From positions 5,394,001-5,458,000 of the forward strand of contig NZ_CP027727.1 of NCBI RefSeq assembly GCF_003851685.1: DNA of 64,000 bases, written 5' to 3'. Source of the stretch: Pseudomonas sp. R5-89-07 (lineage in GTDB: Bacteria > Pseudomonadota > Gammaproteobacteria > Pseudomonadales > Pseudomonadaceae). A program made the translations under genes and the position numbers. Of the stretch, positions 27,560-36,740 are shown piece by piece (position 1 is the stretch's first letter; each line of letters begins with the position of its first letter). The notes beneath the pieces are model-generated. The model searched no databases. It saw only the letters and a program-made list of their open reading frames with translations, and was not told where the DNA came from.

Positions 27560-28312
27560 ATGACTGACACACCGTTGACCACCACCGAATTCGAAGCCGC
27601 GTTGCGCGCCAAAGGCGCCTTCTACCACATCCACCATCCGTACCACGTGGCAATGTACGAAGGCCGTGCCACCCGCGAGCAGATCCAGGGCTGGGTCGCC
27701 AACCGCTTCTACTATCAGGTGAACATTCCCCTCAAGGACGCCGCGATCCTGGCCAACTGCCCGGACCGCGAGATTCGTCGCGAATGGATCCAGCGCCTGC
27801 TCGACCACGACGGTGCACCCGGCGAAGACGGCGGCATCGAAGCCTGGCTGCGCCTGGGCCAAGCCGTGGGCCTCGACCCGGACCAGCTGCGCTCCCAGGA
27901 ACTGGTGCTGCCCGGCGTTCGCTTTGCGGTAGACGCCTACGTCAACTTCGCCCGCCGCGCCAGCTGGCAGGAAGCCGCCAGCAGCTCCCTGACCGAGCTG
28001 TTCGCGCCGCAGATCCACCAGTCGCGCCTCGACAGCTGGCCGCAGCATTACCCATGGATCGACCCGGCCGGTTACGAATACTTCCGCACACGCCTGGGCC
28101 AGGCCCGGCGCGATGTGGAACACGGGTTGGCGATCACCCTGCAGCACTACACCACCCGCGAAGGCCAGGAGCGCATGCTGGAAATCCTGCAGTTCAAACT
28201 GGATATCCTGTGGAGCATGCTGGACGCCATGAGCATGGCCTACGAACTGAACCGCCCGCCGTATCACAGCGTGACCGAGCAGCGGGTGTGGCATAAAGGA
28301 ATCATCCTATGA
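27560..28312 (+). CDS. pqqC: Pyrroloquinoline-quinone synthase PqqC
   Basis: 250 residues, an all-helical cofactor-free oxidase. It performs ring closure and the eight-electron oxidation giving PQQ. Signature segments: [18 protein letters not shown] (about 22-39), [20 protein letters not shown] (about 48-67) and the C-terminal [13 protein letters not shown]. The stop overlaps the pqqD start (ATGA). Confidence 0.97.
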   Translation: MTDTPLTTTEFEAALRAKGAFYHIHHPYHVAMYEGRATREQIQGWVANRFYYQVNIPLKDAAILANCPDREIRREWIQRLLDHDGAPGEDGGIEAWLRLGQAVGLDPDQLRSQELVLPGVRFAVDAYVNFARRASWQEAASSSLTELFAPQIHQSRLDSWPQHYPWIDPAGYEYFRTRLGQARRDVEHGLAITLQHYTTREGQERMLEILQFKLDILWSMLDAMSMAYELNRPPYHSVTEQRVWHKGIIL

Positions 28313-28584
28313 GCTTTGATCGCAGCAAAAAACCGACCTGGCGCCCGGGTTATCGCTTTCAGTACGAGCCCGCGCAGAAAGGCCATGTGCTGCTTTACCC
28401 GGAAGGCATGATCAAGCTCAACGACAGCGCCGCGCTGATTGGTGGCTTGATTGACGGCGAGCGCGACGTGGCGGCCATCATCGCCGAGCTGGACCGGCAA
28501 TTTCCCGGCGTGCCGGAACTCGGTGAAGACATCGAGCAATTCATGGAGGTCGCCCGTGCTGAGCACTGGATCACCCTTGCCTGA
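28309..28584 (+). CDS. pqqD: PqqA-binding protein PqqD
   Basis: 91 residues, the RiPP-recognition-element protein that chaperones PqqA to PqqE. Family-typical [22 protein letters not shown] and [15 protein letters not shown] are present. It overlaps pqqC by 4 bp and pqqE by 29 bp, so the three are tightly coupled. Confidence 0.96.
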   Translation: MSFDRSKKPTWRPGYRFQYEPAQKGHVLLYPEGMIKLNDSAALIGGLIDGERDVAAIIAELDRQFPGVPELGEDIEQFMEVARAEHWITLA

Positions 28585-29707
28585 AAAACCTGCTATCGGC
28601 CTGCCGCTGTGGCTATTGGCCGAGCTGACCTATCGCTGCCCGTTGCAGTGCCCGTACTGCTCCAACCCGCTGGATTTTGCCGAGCAGGGCAAGGAACTGA
28701 GCACCGAGCAATGGATCAAGGTATTTCGCGAAGCCCGCGAGATGGGCGCGGCCCAACTCGGGTTTTCCGGTGGTGAACCGCTGGTACGCCAGGACCTCGC
28801 CGAGCTGATCGGCGAGGCACACAAGCTGGGTTTCTACACCAACCTGATCACCTCCGGCATTGGCCTGACCGAACAGAAGATCAGTGACTTCAAAAAAGCC
28901 GGCCTGGACCATATCCAGATCAGCTTCCAGGCCAGCGACGAACAGGTGAACAACCTGCTGGCCGGCTCGAAGAAAGCTTTCGCGCAAAAGCTGGAGATGG
29001 CGCGCGCCGTGAAGGCGCACGGCTACCCGATGGTGCTGAACTTCGTCACCCATCGGCATAACATCGACAAGATCGACCGCATTATCGAGCTGTGCATTGC
29101 GCTCGAGGCGGACTTTGTCGAGCTTGCCACCTGCCAGTTCTATGGCTGGGCGCAGCTCAATCGTGTGGGGCTGTTGCCGACCAAGGAACAACTGGTGCGC
29201 GCCGAACGCATCACCAACGAATATCGCGCCAAGCTCGAAGCCGAAGGCCATCCGTGCAAGCTGATATTCGTGACACCGGATTACTACGAGGAACGCCCGA
29301 AAGCCTGCATGAATGGCTGGGGCAGCATTTTTCTCACAGTGACACCGGACGGTACCGCCCTGCCCTGTCATGGCGCCCGACAGATGCCGGTACAGTTTCC
29401 CAATGTGCGCGACCACAGCATGCAGCACATCTGGTACGACTCGTTCGGTTTCAACCGTTTTCGCGGCTACGACTGGATGCCCGAACCGTGCCGTTCATGC
29501 GACGAGAAGGAAAAGGACTTCGGCGGCTGCCGTTGCCAGGCGTTCATGCTCACGGGGGATGCCAGCAACGCCGACCCGGTGTGCAGCAAGTCCGAGCAGC
29601 ACGGCATCATCCTTCAAGCGCGGGAAGAAGCCGAACATGCCACCCAGACCATTGAGCAACTAGCGTTTCGCAATGAGCGCAATTCACGCCTCATCGCCAA
29701 AGGCTGA
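28556..29707 (+). CDS. pqqE: PqqA peptide cyclase PqqE (radical SAM, SPASM)
   Basis: 383 residues from GTG 28556, preceded by GGAGG. The longer frame from 28451 lies inside pqqD and reads unlike protein. The radical SAM cluster CxxxCxxC is Cys28, Cys32, Cys35 ([11 protein letters not shown]), and the SAM-binding GGEP follows ([12 protein letters not shown]). The C-terminal SPASM domain has [22 protein letters not shown] and a final PVC. It forms the Glu-Tyr carbon-carbon bond in PqqA. The cluster ends here: no pqqM-like peptidase or transport gene follows. Confidence 0.96.
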   Translation: MLSTGSPLPEKPAIGLPLWLLAELTYRCPLQCPYCSNPLDFAEQGKELSTEQWIKVFREAREMGAAQLGFSGGEPLVRQDLAELIGEAHKLGFYTNLITSGIGLTEQKISDFKKAGLDHIQISFQASDEQVNNLLAGSKKAFAQKLEMARAVKAHGYPMVLNFVTHRHNIDKIDRIIELCIALEADFVELATCQFYGWAQLNRVGLLPTKEQLVRAERITNEYRAKLEAEGHPCKLIFVTPDYYEERPKACMNGWGSIFLTVTPDGTALPCHGARQMPVQFPNVRDHSMQHIWYDSFGFNRFRGYDWMPEPCRSCDEKEKDFGGCRCQAFMLTGDASNADPVCSKSEQHGIILQAREEAEHATQTIEQLAFRNERNSRLIAKG

Positions 29708-29712
29708 CGCCC

Positions 29713-29871
29713 TCAGCGCTTGGCGATGATGTACACCGCGTGAATGATGCCGGGGAAGTAACCGCACAGGGTCAGCAGAATATTCAGCCAGAACGCGCCG
29801 CCGAATCCTACTTGCAGGAACACACCCAGTGGCGGTAGCAGAATGGCGATGATGATACGAATGATGTCCAT
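29713..29871 (-). CDS. YqaE/Pmp3 family small membrane protein
   Basis: 52 residues: MDIIRIIIAILLPPLGVFLQ, then VGFGGAFWLNILLTLCGYFP and a C-terminal GIIHAVYIIAKR. This is the Pmp3/YqaE proteolipid pattern of two hydrophobic helices around a PPLGV motif. Such proteins are stress- and cation-related in yeast and plants, and the bacterial role is unclear. It is convergent with pqqE, with 5 bp between stops. Too short for routine ORF lists. Confidence 0.88.
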   Translation of the reverse strand: MDIIRIIIAILLPPLGVFLQVGFGGAFWLNILLTLCGYFPGIIHAVYIIAKR

Positions 29872-30024
29872 GGGTCAGCTCCAGAAAATCGGCTCGTGTG
29901 AGCCGTGTAGCTAATCGACATTGGCGCTTCGCTAGGGTTCAGTGGTTTCTGGCATTGGGCCATCTCAGGCCAGAATCTGCAGGCCATGTTTCTGCACGAT
30001 GCTCAATAACTTAAGCGCCATCAC

Positions 30025-30123
30025 TGTAGGAGCGAGCTTGCTCGCGAAAAACGTCCAGGCAACGGGCTCATCCTGGATAAGCGCGGAGCCCCTGAGTTCT
30101 TCGCGAGCAAGCTCGCTCCTACA
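30025..30123. repeat. REPIN, GTAGGAGCGAGCTTGC type
   Basis: TGTAGGAGCGAGCTTGCTCG at the left and the complementary TCGCGAGCAAGCTCGCTCCT plus ACA at the right, with a ~55-bp middle. Same class as 7154-7235. Confidence 0.92.
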
Positions 30124-30290
30124 AAAGGCCTAACTGACAGGCATTACCCAGTAGTGCCCACCTTTAGCCAGCACCATCGAGCGATGGAAGAGGCGCACTG
30201 AGCCCCCGACAGTCCTTGCCGAGGCCAGCTAAAAAGCCATCGTTTCCAATGACGCACAAGCAACCTTTTCAGTCCAAAAATTACCCACGC

Positions 30291-30329
30291 AAAAAAACGC
30301 CCCCAGCCAAAAGAATCAGGCTGGAGGCG
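30291..30329 (-). terminator. Terminator of the class III aminotransferase gene
   Basis: On the minus strand, CGCCTCCAGCC pairs with GGCTGGGGGCG (one mismatch) and is followed by TTTTTTT. It lies 36 bp after the aminotransferase stop. Confidence 0.8.
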
Positions 30330-30364
30330 CCGCGTATTCCGCGAGACGGTTCAGAAAATTCGGA

Positions 30365-31627
30365 TCAGACCGCGATGCCCTTGCGGCATTGCAGTTGGGC
30401 GGTGCGTACCCGAGAGAAGGCGCGGGCGAGGCGCAGGAGCATTTCGTCAATGTGGTTTTTGCTGACGTTCAGGGCGGGGGTGAAGCGCAGGCAATCAGGC
30501 TGCGCAGCGGTGAGGATCAAGCCTTCGTGCAGCGCGGCCTTTACCACGGCACTCGCGGAATCGTCCGATAGGGTCAGGCCCCATATCAGACCGTTGCCGC
30601 GCAATTGCCCGTGTTCGTAACGATAAGCCAGGCGGGCGAGACCTTCTGCCAGGTACAGGCCGGATTCTCGTACCTGTTCTAGAAAGCCAGTTGCCAGCAC
30701 GGCATCGAGCACCGCACTGCCCGCCGACGCCATCAGCGCATTGCCATGATGCGTACCGTCCAGCTCGCCCGCTTCGAAACAACAGGCTGTGCCGCGCGCC
30801 AGCAACGCCGCCAAGGGCACGCCACCGCCCAGGCCTTTGCCGAGGGTAACGATGTCGGCGCGTACGCCGTATTGCTGTTCGGCGAGCAAGCTGCCGCACC
30901 GGCCAATCCCGGTTTGCACTTCGTCAAGGATCAGCAGGATCCCCAGCTCACGACACAGGCGTTCCACGCCTTTGAGATAGTGTGCGGTCGCGGGGATCAC
31001 ACCCGCAGCGCTCTGGATCGGCTCCAGCATGATCGCCACGGTGTGCGCATCGACGGCGGCGTGCAGCGCCGGCAGGTCGTTGAATGGCACATGACTGAAG
31101 CCTGGCAATTGCGGTTCGAAACGGTTTTCGCAGGCAACTGCCGAAGCCGACAACGTTGCAAGGCTACGGCCATGGCAGCCATTGCTCACCGTGATGATGT
31201 GATGAGCGCCGCCGCGATGCAGCTGGCCCCATTTGCGTGCCAACCTGATGGCTGCTTCACAGGCCTCCGCGCCGCTGTTAAGCAGGTAGGCCTGGTCGCT
31301 GCCGGTGTGATGGCACAGGCGGTCAACCAGGTTGAGCTGAGCGCGATTGTGCAAGCCCATCCCAGGGTTGATCACGCTTTGCAGCTGTTCGGCAATGGCG
31401 TCGCGCACGGCTTGTGGGCTGTGGCCGAGGCTATTGGCGCCGCCGCCCTGGCTGAAATCCAGGTAGGCACGGTCGTCACTGTCCGAAAGCCAGGCGCCTT
31501 GGCCCTGCACAAAAACCTCAGCGGGGCGTGCAACAGTGGGCATCAGGCTTTCGCTGGAAAAATCATGACGCGGGGCATCAAGCACAAGGTCATCAAGGCT
31601 CGGCGCATGACGCCGGAACAGGTTCAC
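30365..31627 (-). CDS. Class III PLP aminotransferase (acetylornithine aminotransferase-like)
   Basis: 420 residues from a GTG start. Fold type I omega-aminotransferase with the PLP motifs LNSGAEACEAAIRLARKWG, LILDEVQTGIGR and the lysine in TLGKGLGGGVPLAALL. Closest in character to the ArgD/AstC (acetylornithine/succinylornithine) subgroup, but the ~25-residue N-terminal extension MNLFRRHAPSLDDL and lack of arginine genes nearby leave the substrate open. Divergent from a LysR gene (210 bp), which may control it. Confidence 0.8.
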   Translation of the reverse strand: MNLFRRHAPSLDDLVLDAPRHDFSSESLMPTVARPAEVFVQGQGAWLSDSDDRAYLDFSQGGGANSLGHSPQAVRDAIAEQLQSVINPGMGLHNRAQLNLVDRLCHHTGSDQAYLLNSGAEACEAAIRLARKWGQLHRGGAHHIITVSNGCHGRSLATLSASAVACENRFEPQLPGFSHVPFNDLPALHAAVDAHTVAIMLEPIQSAAGVIPATAHYLKGVERLCRELGILLILDEVQTGIGRCGSLLAEQQYGVRADIVTLGKGLGGGVPLAALLARGTACCFEAGELDGTHHGNALMASAGSAVLDAVLATGFLEQVRESGLYLAEGLARLAYRYEHGQLRGNGLIWGLTLSDDSASAVVKAALHEGLILTAAQPDCLRFTPALNVSKNHIDEMLLRLARAFSRVRTAQLQCRKGIAV

Positions 31628-31836
31628 AATTCACCCCCGAAAGCAACCGGACCTTGGCCGGTGCCAGGTGCTGGAACTGTGCTGAGGTTTTTTGCCTTGC
31701 CTATGTAAACGCCATTACCCAAAACGTTATTCATTGCCCAATCCGGCCCTGTAAGCCCTGAGAATAGGCGCTAGACTAGGCCTCTGGGGGGCCAACGGCC
31801 ATTTCGATTTTCCAGCTTTTTCGATAAGCAAATCTT

Positions 31837-32736
31837 ATGGATTTCAAGCAACTGCGTTATTTCGTCGCGGTGTATGAAGAAGGCCACGTCGGCCGTGCCG
31901 CGGAGCGTCTGTCAATCTCGCAGCCGGCCTTGTCGCAGCAGGTTCGCCAACTGGAGCAGAACCTGGACGTAAGCCTGTTCGAACGCAGCAGCAAGCGCCT
32001 GCTGCCCACCTTGGCCGCACACACGTTATACAACCATGCCTTGCCCTTGATCGACGGCATGCAGCAAGCCGTGGAGGCGTTGCGCAATTTCAAGGGCCAG
32101 GCGATGCGCACCCTGGCCATCGGTGTGCTGCAAACCGTACACACCAGCTTGGTGCCGCAGATGCTGGAACGGGTGCGCAAGGCCCAGCCCCACCTGGTGG
32201 TGCAGATCTACGAATTGACCGGGTTGGAAATCGAGCGGCGGCTGCTCAACGGCTCACTGGACATCGGTATCAGCTACCTGCCACCGCGCCAGCCGGGTTT
32301 GCATGGCGTGCTGTTGTATGAAGATGAGTTGAAGGTGGTCATCCCTGAGCAACATCCGTTGCGGGAATTCAAGAAGGTCTCGCTGAAACAGGCAGCCGAG
32401 TTGCCGATGTTGCTACTGGGCGAGGAGTTTCAGGTGCGCCAGATCTGGCAGGGCCAATTGGCCAACCTGGGGCGGCGGCCGCAGGTGCAGGCGGAGCTCA
32501 ATACCATGGTGGGGATTCTTGACAGCCTGCCCCACACCCAGTTGGCCACTGTGTTGCCGGGGCGCTCCCAGGATGAACACAACAGCCAGTCGCTGCTGTG
32601 GAAGCCCTTGAGCGAGCCCAGGGTGCCGTTGAAAGTTGGTCTGGTATGCCGTGACGTACAGCGTCAGCAAGCGACGGTGGCGTTGCTGCGCACGTTGCTC
32701 GAAGACGTAATGAATGCCCCGCAGGCAGGCGCCTGA
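31837..32736 (+). CDS. LysR family transcriptional regulator (CynR-like)
   Basis: 299 residues. The N-terminal winged HTH (MDFKQLRYFVAVYEEGHVGR, LSISQPALSQQVRQLEQNL) is followed by the periplasmic-binding-like effector domain from about residue 90. It is divergent from the aminotransferase gene and separated by 210 bp, so that gene is the likely target. The effector is unknown. A terminator hairpin follows at 32755-32778. Confidence 0.88.
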   Translation: MDFKQLRYFVAVYEEGHVGRAAERLSISQPALSQQVRQLEQNLDVSLFERSSKRLLPTLAAHTLYNHALPLIDGMQQAVEALRNFKGQAMRTLAIGVLQTVHTSLVPQMLERVRKAQPHLVVQIYELTGLEIERRLLNGSLDIGISYLPPRQPGLHGVLLYEDELKVVIPEQHPLREFKKVSLKQAAELPMLLLGEEFQVRQIWQGQLANLGRRPQVQAELNTMVGILDSLPHTQLATVLPGRSQDEHNSQSLLWKPLSEPRVPLKVGLVCRDVQRQQATVALLRTLLEDVMNAPQAGA

Positions 32737-32754
32737 CTTTTTCGCGGGCAAAAG

Positions 32755-32778
32755 AAAACCCCGCCGAAGCGGGGCTTT
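32755..32778 (+). terminator. Terminator after the LysR gene
   Basis: CCCCGC-CGAA-GCGGGG stem with flanking A and T stretches, about 20 bp after the stop. Confidence 0.65.
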
Positions 32779-32962
32779 GCAGACTGTTTCCCTGACATCC
32801 ATTTCACTCCGCCGTCCTGGCAGAATCCTACGTGTCCGTGTTGTTGCTTTGCGCTTCCTGCGCGACGTCCATGTGAAGTAGATTATCCGTGGATCCAATG
32901 TGGCGATAGAGGACGATTAGCAGCACGTCGTGTAAGAGAATGCTTACACGCGCTCCACGCCT

Positions 32963-34741
32963 TTAAAACAGCGCTTCATCCATCAGGAACAGCGATTCAC
33001 TACCGGCTTTTACCGACGCGCTCAACGAGTGAATACGCGGCAACAAGCGTGCAAAGTAGAAGCGCGCGGTGCCCAGCTTGCTGGCATAGAAATCCTCTTC
33101 AGCCTCTTTGCCCAAGGCGGCCTTGGCCATGCGCGCCCACATATAGGCGTACGCCATGTAACCAAACGCATGCAGGTATTCCACCGAGGCCGCGCCGATT
33201 TCATTCGGGTTGGTCTTGGCACGGTCCAGCACCCAGGCGGTCAACTCATCCAGGTTATCCACCGCCGCGGCGAGCGGACGGGTGAACTCGCCCAATTGCG
33301 CGTCTGCACTGGCGATGAACTGGCGGATCTCATCGGCGAACAAGGTATAGAACGCGCCGCCGCTGCCGACAATTTTGCGTCCCATCAAATCCAGCGCCTG
33401 GATGCCATTGGTGCCTTCGTAGATCTGGGTGATGCGCACGTCACGCACCAGTTGCTCCTGGCCCCACTCGCGGATGTAGCCGTGACCACCAAACACTTGC
33501 TGGCCGAGCACGGTGGTTTCCAGGCCCAGGTCGGTGAGGAATGCCTTGGCGACCGGCGTGAGCAGCGCCACCAGGTTGTCGGCGCGCTCGCGGGCAGCAG
33601 CATCTTCGCTGAACTTGGCGATGTCCAACTGCGTCGCCACGTAGGTGGAGAACGCTCGGCCACCTTCGTTCGCCGCCTTCATGGTCAGCAGCATGCGCCG
33701 CACGTCCGGATGCACGATGATCGGGTCGGCTGCTTTGTCCTTGGCTTGAGCGCCCAACGGGGAGCGGCTTTGCAGGCGGTCGCGGGCGTATTCAATCGCG
33801 TTCTGATAGGAACGCTCACCGGACGCCAGCCCCTGGATGCCGACGCCCAGGCGCTCATAGTTCATCATGGTGAACATCGCAGCCAGGCCACGGTTAGGTT
33901 CACCCACCAGGTAACCCACGGCTGCGTCGAAGTTCATCACGCACGTCGCGGAGGCCTGGATGCCCATTTTGTGTTCGATCGAGCCGCAGGTCACCGGGTT
34001 GCGTGCGCCGAGGCTACCGTCGGCGTTGACCATGAACTTCGGCACCAGGAACAGCGAGATGCCTTTGGGACCCGCCGGTGCATCCGGCAGTTTGGCCAGC
34101 ACCAGGTGGATGATGTTTTCGGTCAGGTCGTGTTCGCCGCCGGTGATGAAAATCTTGGTACCGCTGACTTTATAAGAACCGTCTGCCTGCGGCTCGGCCT
34201 TGGTGCGAATCATGCCCAGGTCGGTGCCCGCATGGGCTTCGGTCAGGCACATGGAACCGGCCCATTCGCCGGAATACATCTTCGGCAAATAGGCGGCCTT
34301 GAGTTCCTCACTGGCGTGGGTGTTGATCGACACGCAAGCGCCCGAGGTCAACATCGGGTAAAGGCCGAACGCCAGGCTGGACGAGTTGATCATCTCTTCG
34401 ACCTGCGCCGACACCGCCTTGGGCATACCCATGCCGCCGTACACCGGGTCGCCGCCGACACCCACCCAGCCGCCTTCGGCGTAGGTCGCATAGGCCTGTG
34501 GGAAACCATCCGGCGTGCTGACAGCATTGTCCGCCCAGCGGCAGCCCTGCTCATCACCGCCACGGCTTAATGGCGCGATGGATTTGGCCGTGACCTTGCC
34601 GGCCTCTTCGAGGATCGCTTCAACGGTTTCGGCGTCAACCGTGTCTGCCAGGGCAGGCAATTGAGCCCACGTCGTGGCGACTTCAAAAACTTCGTTGAGG
34701 ACGAAGCGCATATCACGCAACGGCGCTTTGTAATCAGCCAT
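32963..34741 (-). CDS. Acyl-CoA dehydrogenase (large ~600-residue type), copy 1
   Basis: 592 residues. FAD-dependent acyl-CoA dehydrogenase with an extra N-terminal segment ([20 protein letters not shown]) and a C-terminal helical extension, as in the PA2815/FadE-like group. FAD and substrate motifs are visible: CLTEAHAGTDLG, KIFITGGEHD, and IYEGTNGIQALDL with the catalytic Glu. It catalyses the first dehydrogenation of fatty acyl-CoA beta-oxidation; the chain-length preference is not readable. Followed upstream on the same strand by a close paralogue, 139 bp apart. Confidence 0.9.
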   Translation of the reverse strand: MADYKAPLRDMRFVLNEVFEVATTWAQLPALADTVDAETVEAILEEAGKVTAKSIAPLSRGGDEQGCRWADNAVSTPDGFPQAYATYAEGGWVGVGGDPVYGGMGMPKAVSAQVEEMINSSSLAFGLYPMLTSGACVSINTHASEELKAAYLPKMYSGEWAGSMCLTEAHAGTDLGMIRTKAEPQADGSYKVSGTKIFITGGEHDLTENIIHLVLAKLPDAPAGPKGISLFLVPKFMVNADGSLGARNPVTCGSIEHKMGIQASATCVMNFDAAVGYLVGEPNRGLAAMFTMMNYERLGVGIQGLASGERSYQNAIEYARDRLQSRSPLGAQAKDKAADPIIVHPDVRRMLLTMKAANEGGRAFSTYVATQLDIAKFSEDAAARERADNLVALLTPVAKAFLTDLGLETTVLGQQVFGGHGYIREWGQEQLVRDVRITQIYEGTNGIQALDLMGRKIVGSGGAFYTLFADEIRQFIASADAQLGEFTRPLAAAVDNLDELTAWVLDRAKTNPNEIGAASVEYLHAFGYMAYAYMWARMAKAALGKEAEEDFYASKLGTARFYFARLLPRIHSLSASVKAGSESLFLMDEALF

Positions 34742-34880
34742 GGCAAACCTCGTGAGAACGTGAAAAGTGATTCGATAGGATCGGTTTTACAGGCTCCGAG
34801 TGTACCCGAACAACTTTTCAGACACATAGGGTCCGTTCGTGACCATTAAGTATTTATAAGTCACGAAAGACCTGTTCCAC

Positions 34881-36650
34881 CTACAACGCAAACGCCTGCG
34901 CCGGCAAGCTCATCAGGCATTCGCTGCCCGCCTCCACCGCCGCCCGGTGCGTCGCGGTGCGCGGCAACAGGCGTTTGAAGTAGAAGTCGCACGTGGCCAG
35001 TTTGGCCTGGGCAAACCCTGGGTCGTCATGCCCTTGGGCCGCAACCGCCATGCGCAGCCACAGGTAGGCGAGGATGATGTAACCGCTGTACATCAGGTAA
35101 TCCATGGCTGCGGCACCCACTTCGTCGGGATTTTTCATCGCCGCCGTGCCGACCTTCAGCGTCAGCTCACCCCATTGCTGGTTCAGCTGGTTGAGCTGCT
35201 CTACAGGGCCCTTGAGTTGTGCGTGTTCGGCATTGGCGGTGCAAAACTTATGCACAATTTTGGTAAAGCCGCGCAGCAGCTTGCCCTGGCTGCCCAGTAC
35301 CTTGCGCCCCAGCAGGTCGAGGGCCTGGATACCATTGGTGCCTTCATAAATCGGCGCAATCCGCGCGTCACGGGCCAACTGCTCCATGCCCCACTCGCGA
35401 ATATAGCCATGGCCACCGAACACCTGCATACCGTGGTTGGTCACCTCCAGCCCGGTTTCGGTCATAAAGGCTTTACAGATTGGCGTGAGGAAGGCCAGCA
35501 GGTCTTCAGCCTCCTGGCGCTGGCCGGCATCGGCGCTCAGGTGCGCCGTGTCGAGCAACTGGGCGGTGAAATAGGTCAGCGCGCGATTGCCTTCGTTGAA
35601 GGCTTTCATGGTCAGCAGCATGCGGCGTACATCGGCGTGCACGATGATCGGGTCGGCGGCTTTCTCCGGAGCCTTGGCGCCGGTCAGCGAGCGCATCTGC
35701 AGGCGGTCGTTGGCGTACTTGACCGCGCCCTGGAAGCTGGCCTCGCCATTGCACAAACCCTGCATCCCGGTGCCCAGGCGCGCATGGTTCATCATGGTGA
35801 ACATGCAGTTGAGGCCTTTGTTCGCCTCACCAATCAAAAATCCCCTGGCGCCGTCGAAGTTCAGCACGCAGGTGGCGGAGGCCTTGATGCCCATCTTGTG
35901 TTCGATGGAGCCGCAATGCACTGCGTTACGCGCACCGGAGTCGGCGTGAAACTTGGGCACGATAAACAGGGAGATGCCTTTGGTGCCCGCCGGCGCATCC
36001 GGCAGTTTGGCCAGCACCAGGTGGATGATGTTGGCGCTCATGTCGTGCTCGCCGGCCGAGATGAAGATCTTGCTGCCGGTGACCGCATAACTGCCATCGG
36101 CTTGAGGGACGGCGCGAGTCTTGATCAACCCCAGGTCGGTGCCGCAGTGGGCTTCGGTCAGGCACATGGTGCCGGTCCATTCGCCGGCGGTGAGCTTGTG
36201 CAGGTAAGTGGCTTTCTGTTCGTCGGTGCCGTGGGCGTGGATCGCCGACATCGCACCGTGGGTCAGGCCAGGGTACATGCCCCAGGACGTATTGCTCGAA
36301 CCGATCATCTCGCTCAGCACCAGCCCCAGGGACTGCGGCAAGCCCTGGCCGCCGTAGGTCGGGTCCGCCGCCACGCCGTGCCAGCCGCCTTCCACGTACT
36401 GGGCAAAGGCCTCCTTGAAGCCCTTGGGCGTAGTCACTACCCCGTTATCGAAATGACAACCCTCTTCATCGCCACTGCGGTTGAGCGGCGCGAGCACGTT
36501 TTCGCAGAACTTGGCGCCCTCTTCGAGAATCGCACTGACCATGTCGGGGCTGGCGTCCGTCGCACCCAGGGCCGAGTAGTGACCATGGAAATCGAACACG
36601 TTGTCGATCAGAAAGCGCATGTCGCGCAGGGGAGCTTTGTATTCAGGCAT
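34881..36650 (-). CDS. Acyl-CoA dehydrogenase (large type), copy 2
   Basis: 589 residues from ATG 36650 (MPEYKAPLRDMRFLIDNVF). The frame is open to 36707, but this start matches its two paralogues. It has [40 protein letters not shown] and IYEGTNGIQALDL. Same architecture as copies 1 and 3. Copies 1 and 2 are adjacent and co-oriented, pointing to tandem duplication. Confidence 0.9.
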   Translation of the reverse strand: MPEYKAPLRDMRFLIDNVFDFHGHYSALGATDASPDMVSAILEEGAKFCENVLAPLNRSGDEEGCHFDNGVVTTPKGFKEAFAQYVEGGWHGVAADPTYGGQGLPQSLGLVLSEMIGSSNTSWGMYPGLTHGAMSAIHAHGTDEQKATYLHKLTAGEWTGTMCLTEAHCGTDLGLIKTRAVPQADGSYAVTGSKIFISAGEHDMSANIIHLVLAKLPDAPAGTKGISLFIVPKFHADSGARNAVHCGSIEHKMGIKASATCVLNFDGARGFLIGEANKGLNCMFTMMNHARLGTGMQGLCNGEASFQGAVKYANDRLQMRSLTGAKAPEKAADPIIVHADVRRMLLTMKAFNEGNRALTYFTAQLLDTAHLSADAGQRQEAEDLLAFLTPICKAFMTETGLEVTNHGMQVFGGHGYIREWGMEQLARDARIAPIYEGTNGIQALDLLGRKVLGSQGKLLRGFTKIVHKFCTANAEHAQLKGPVEQLNQLNQQWGELTLKVGTAAMKNPDEVGAAAMDYLMYSGYIILAYLWLRMAVAAQGHDDPGFAQAKLATCDFYFKRLLPRTATHRAAVEAGSECLMSLPAQAFAL

Positions 36651-36740
36651 GGCGATGTCTCCGGCAGCAGATGGTCTCAACCTACTGCCGGCCCACGCCC
36701 TGGACAATCACTGTAGCGCTGCTGAATACGGCACCATTAC

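Larger units (their letters stand above)
29872..30364. other. Gene-free interval between the Pmp3-type gene and the aminotransferase gene
   Basis: About 490 bp without a supported gene. It holds a REPIN at 30025-30123 and a minus-strand terminator at 30291-30329. The rest shows no recognisable features. Confidence 0.6.

Noticed and set aside
29960..30024. A minus-strand peptide reading VMALKLLSIVQKHGLQILA before a stop
   Set aside because: The frame runs straight into translated REPIN sequence upstream and has no start or ribosome site. Probably chance, although a gene remnant cannot be fully excluded.
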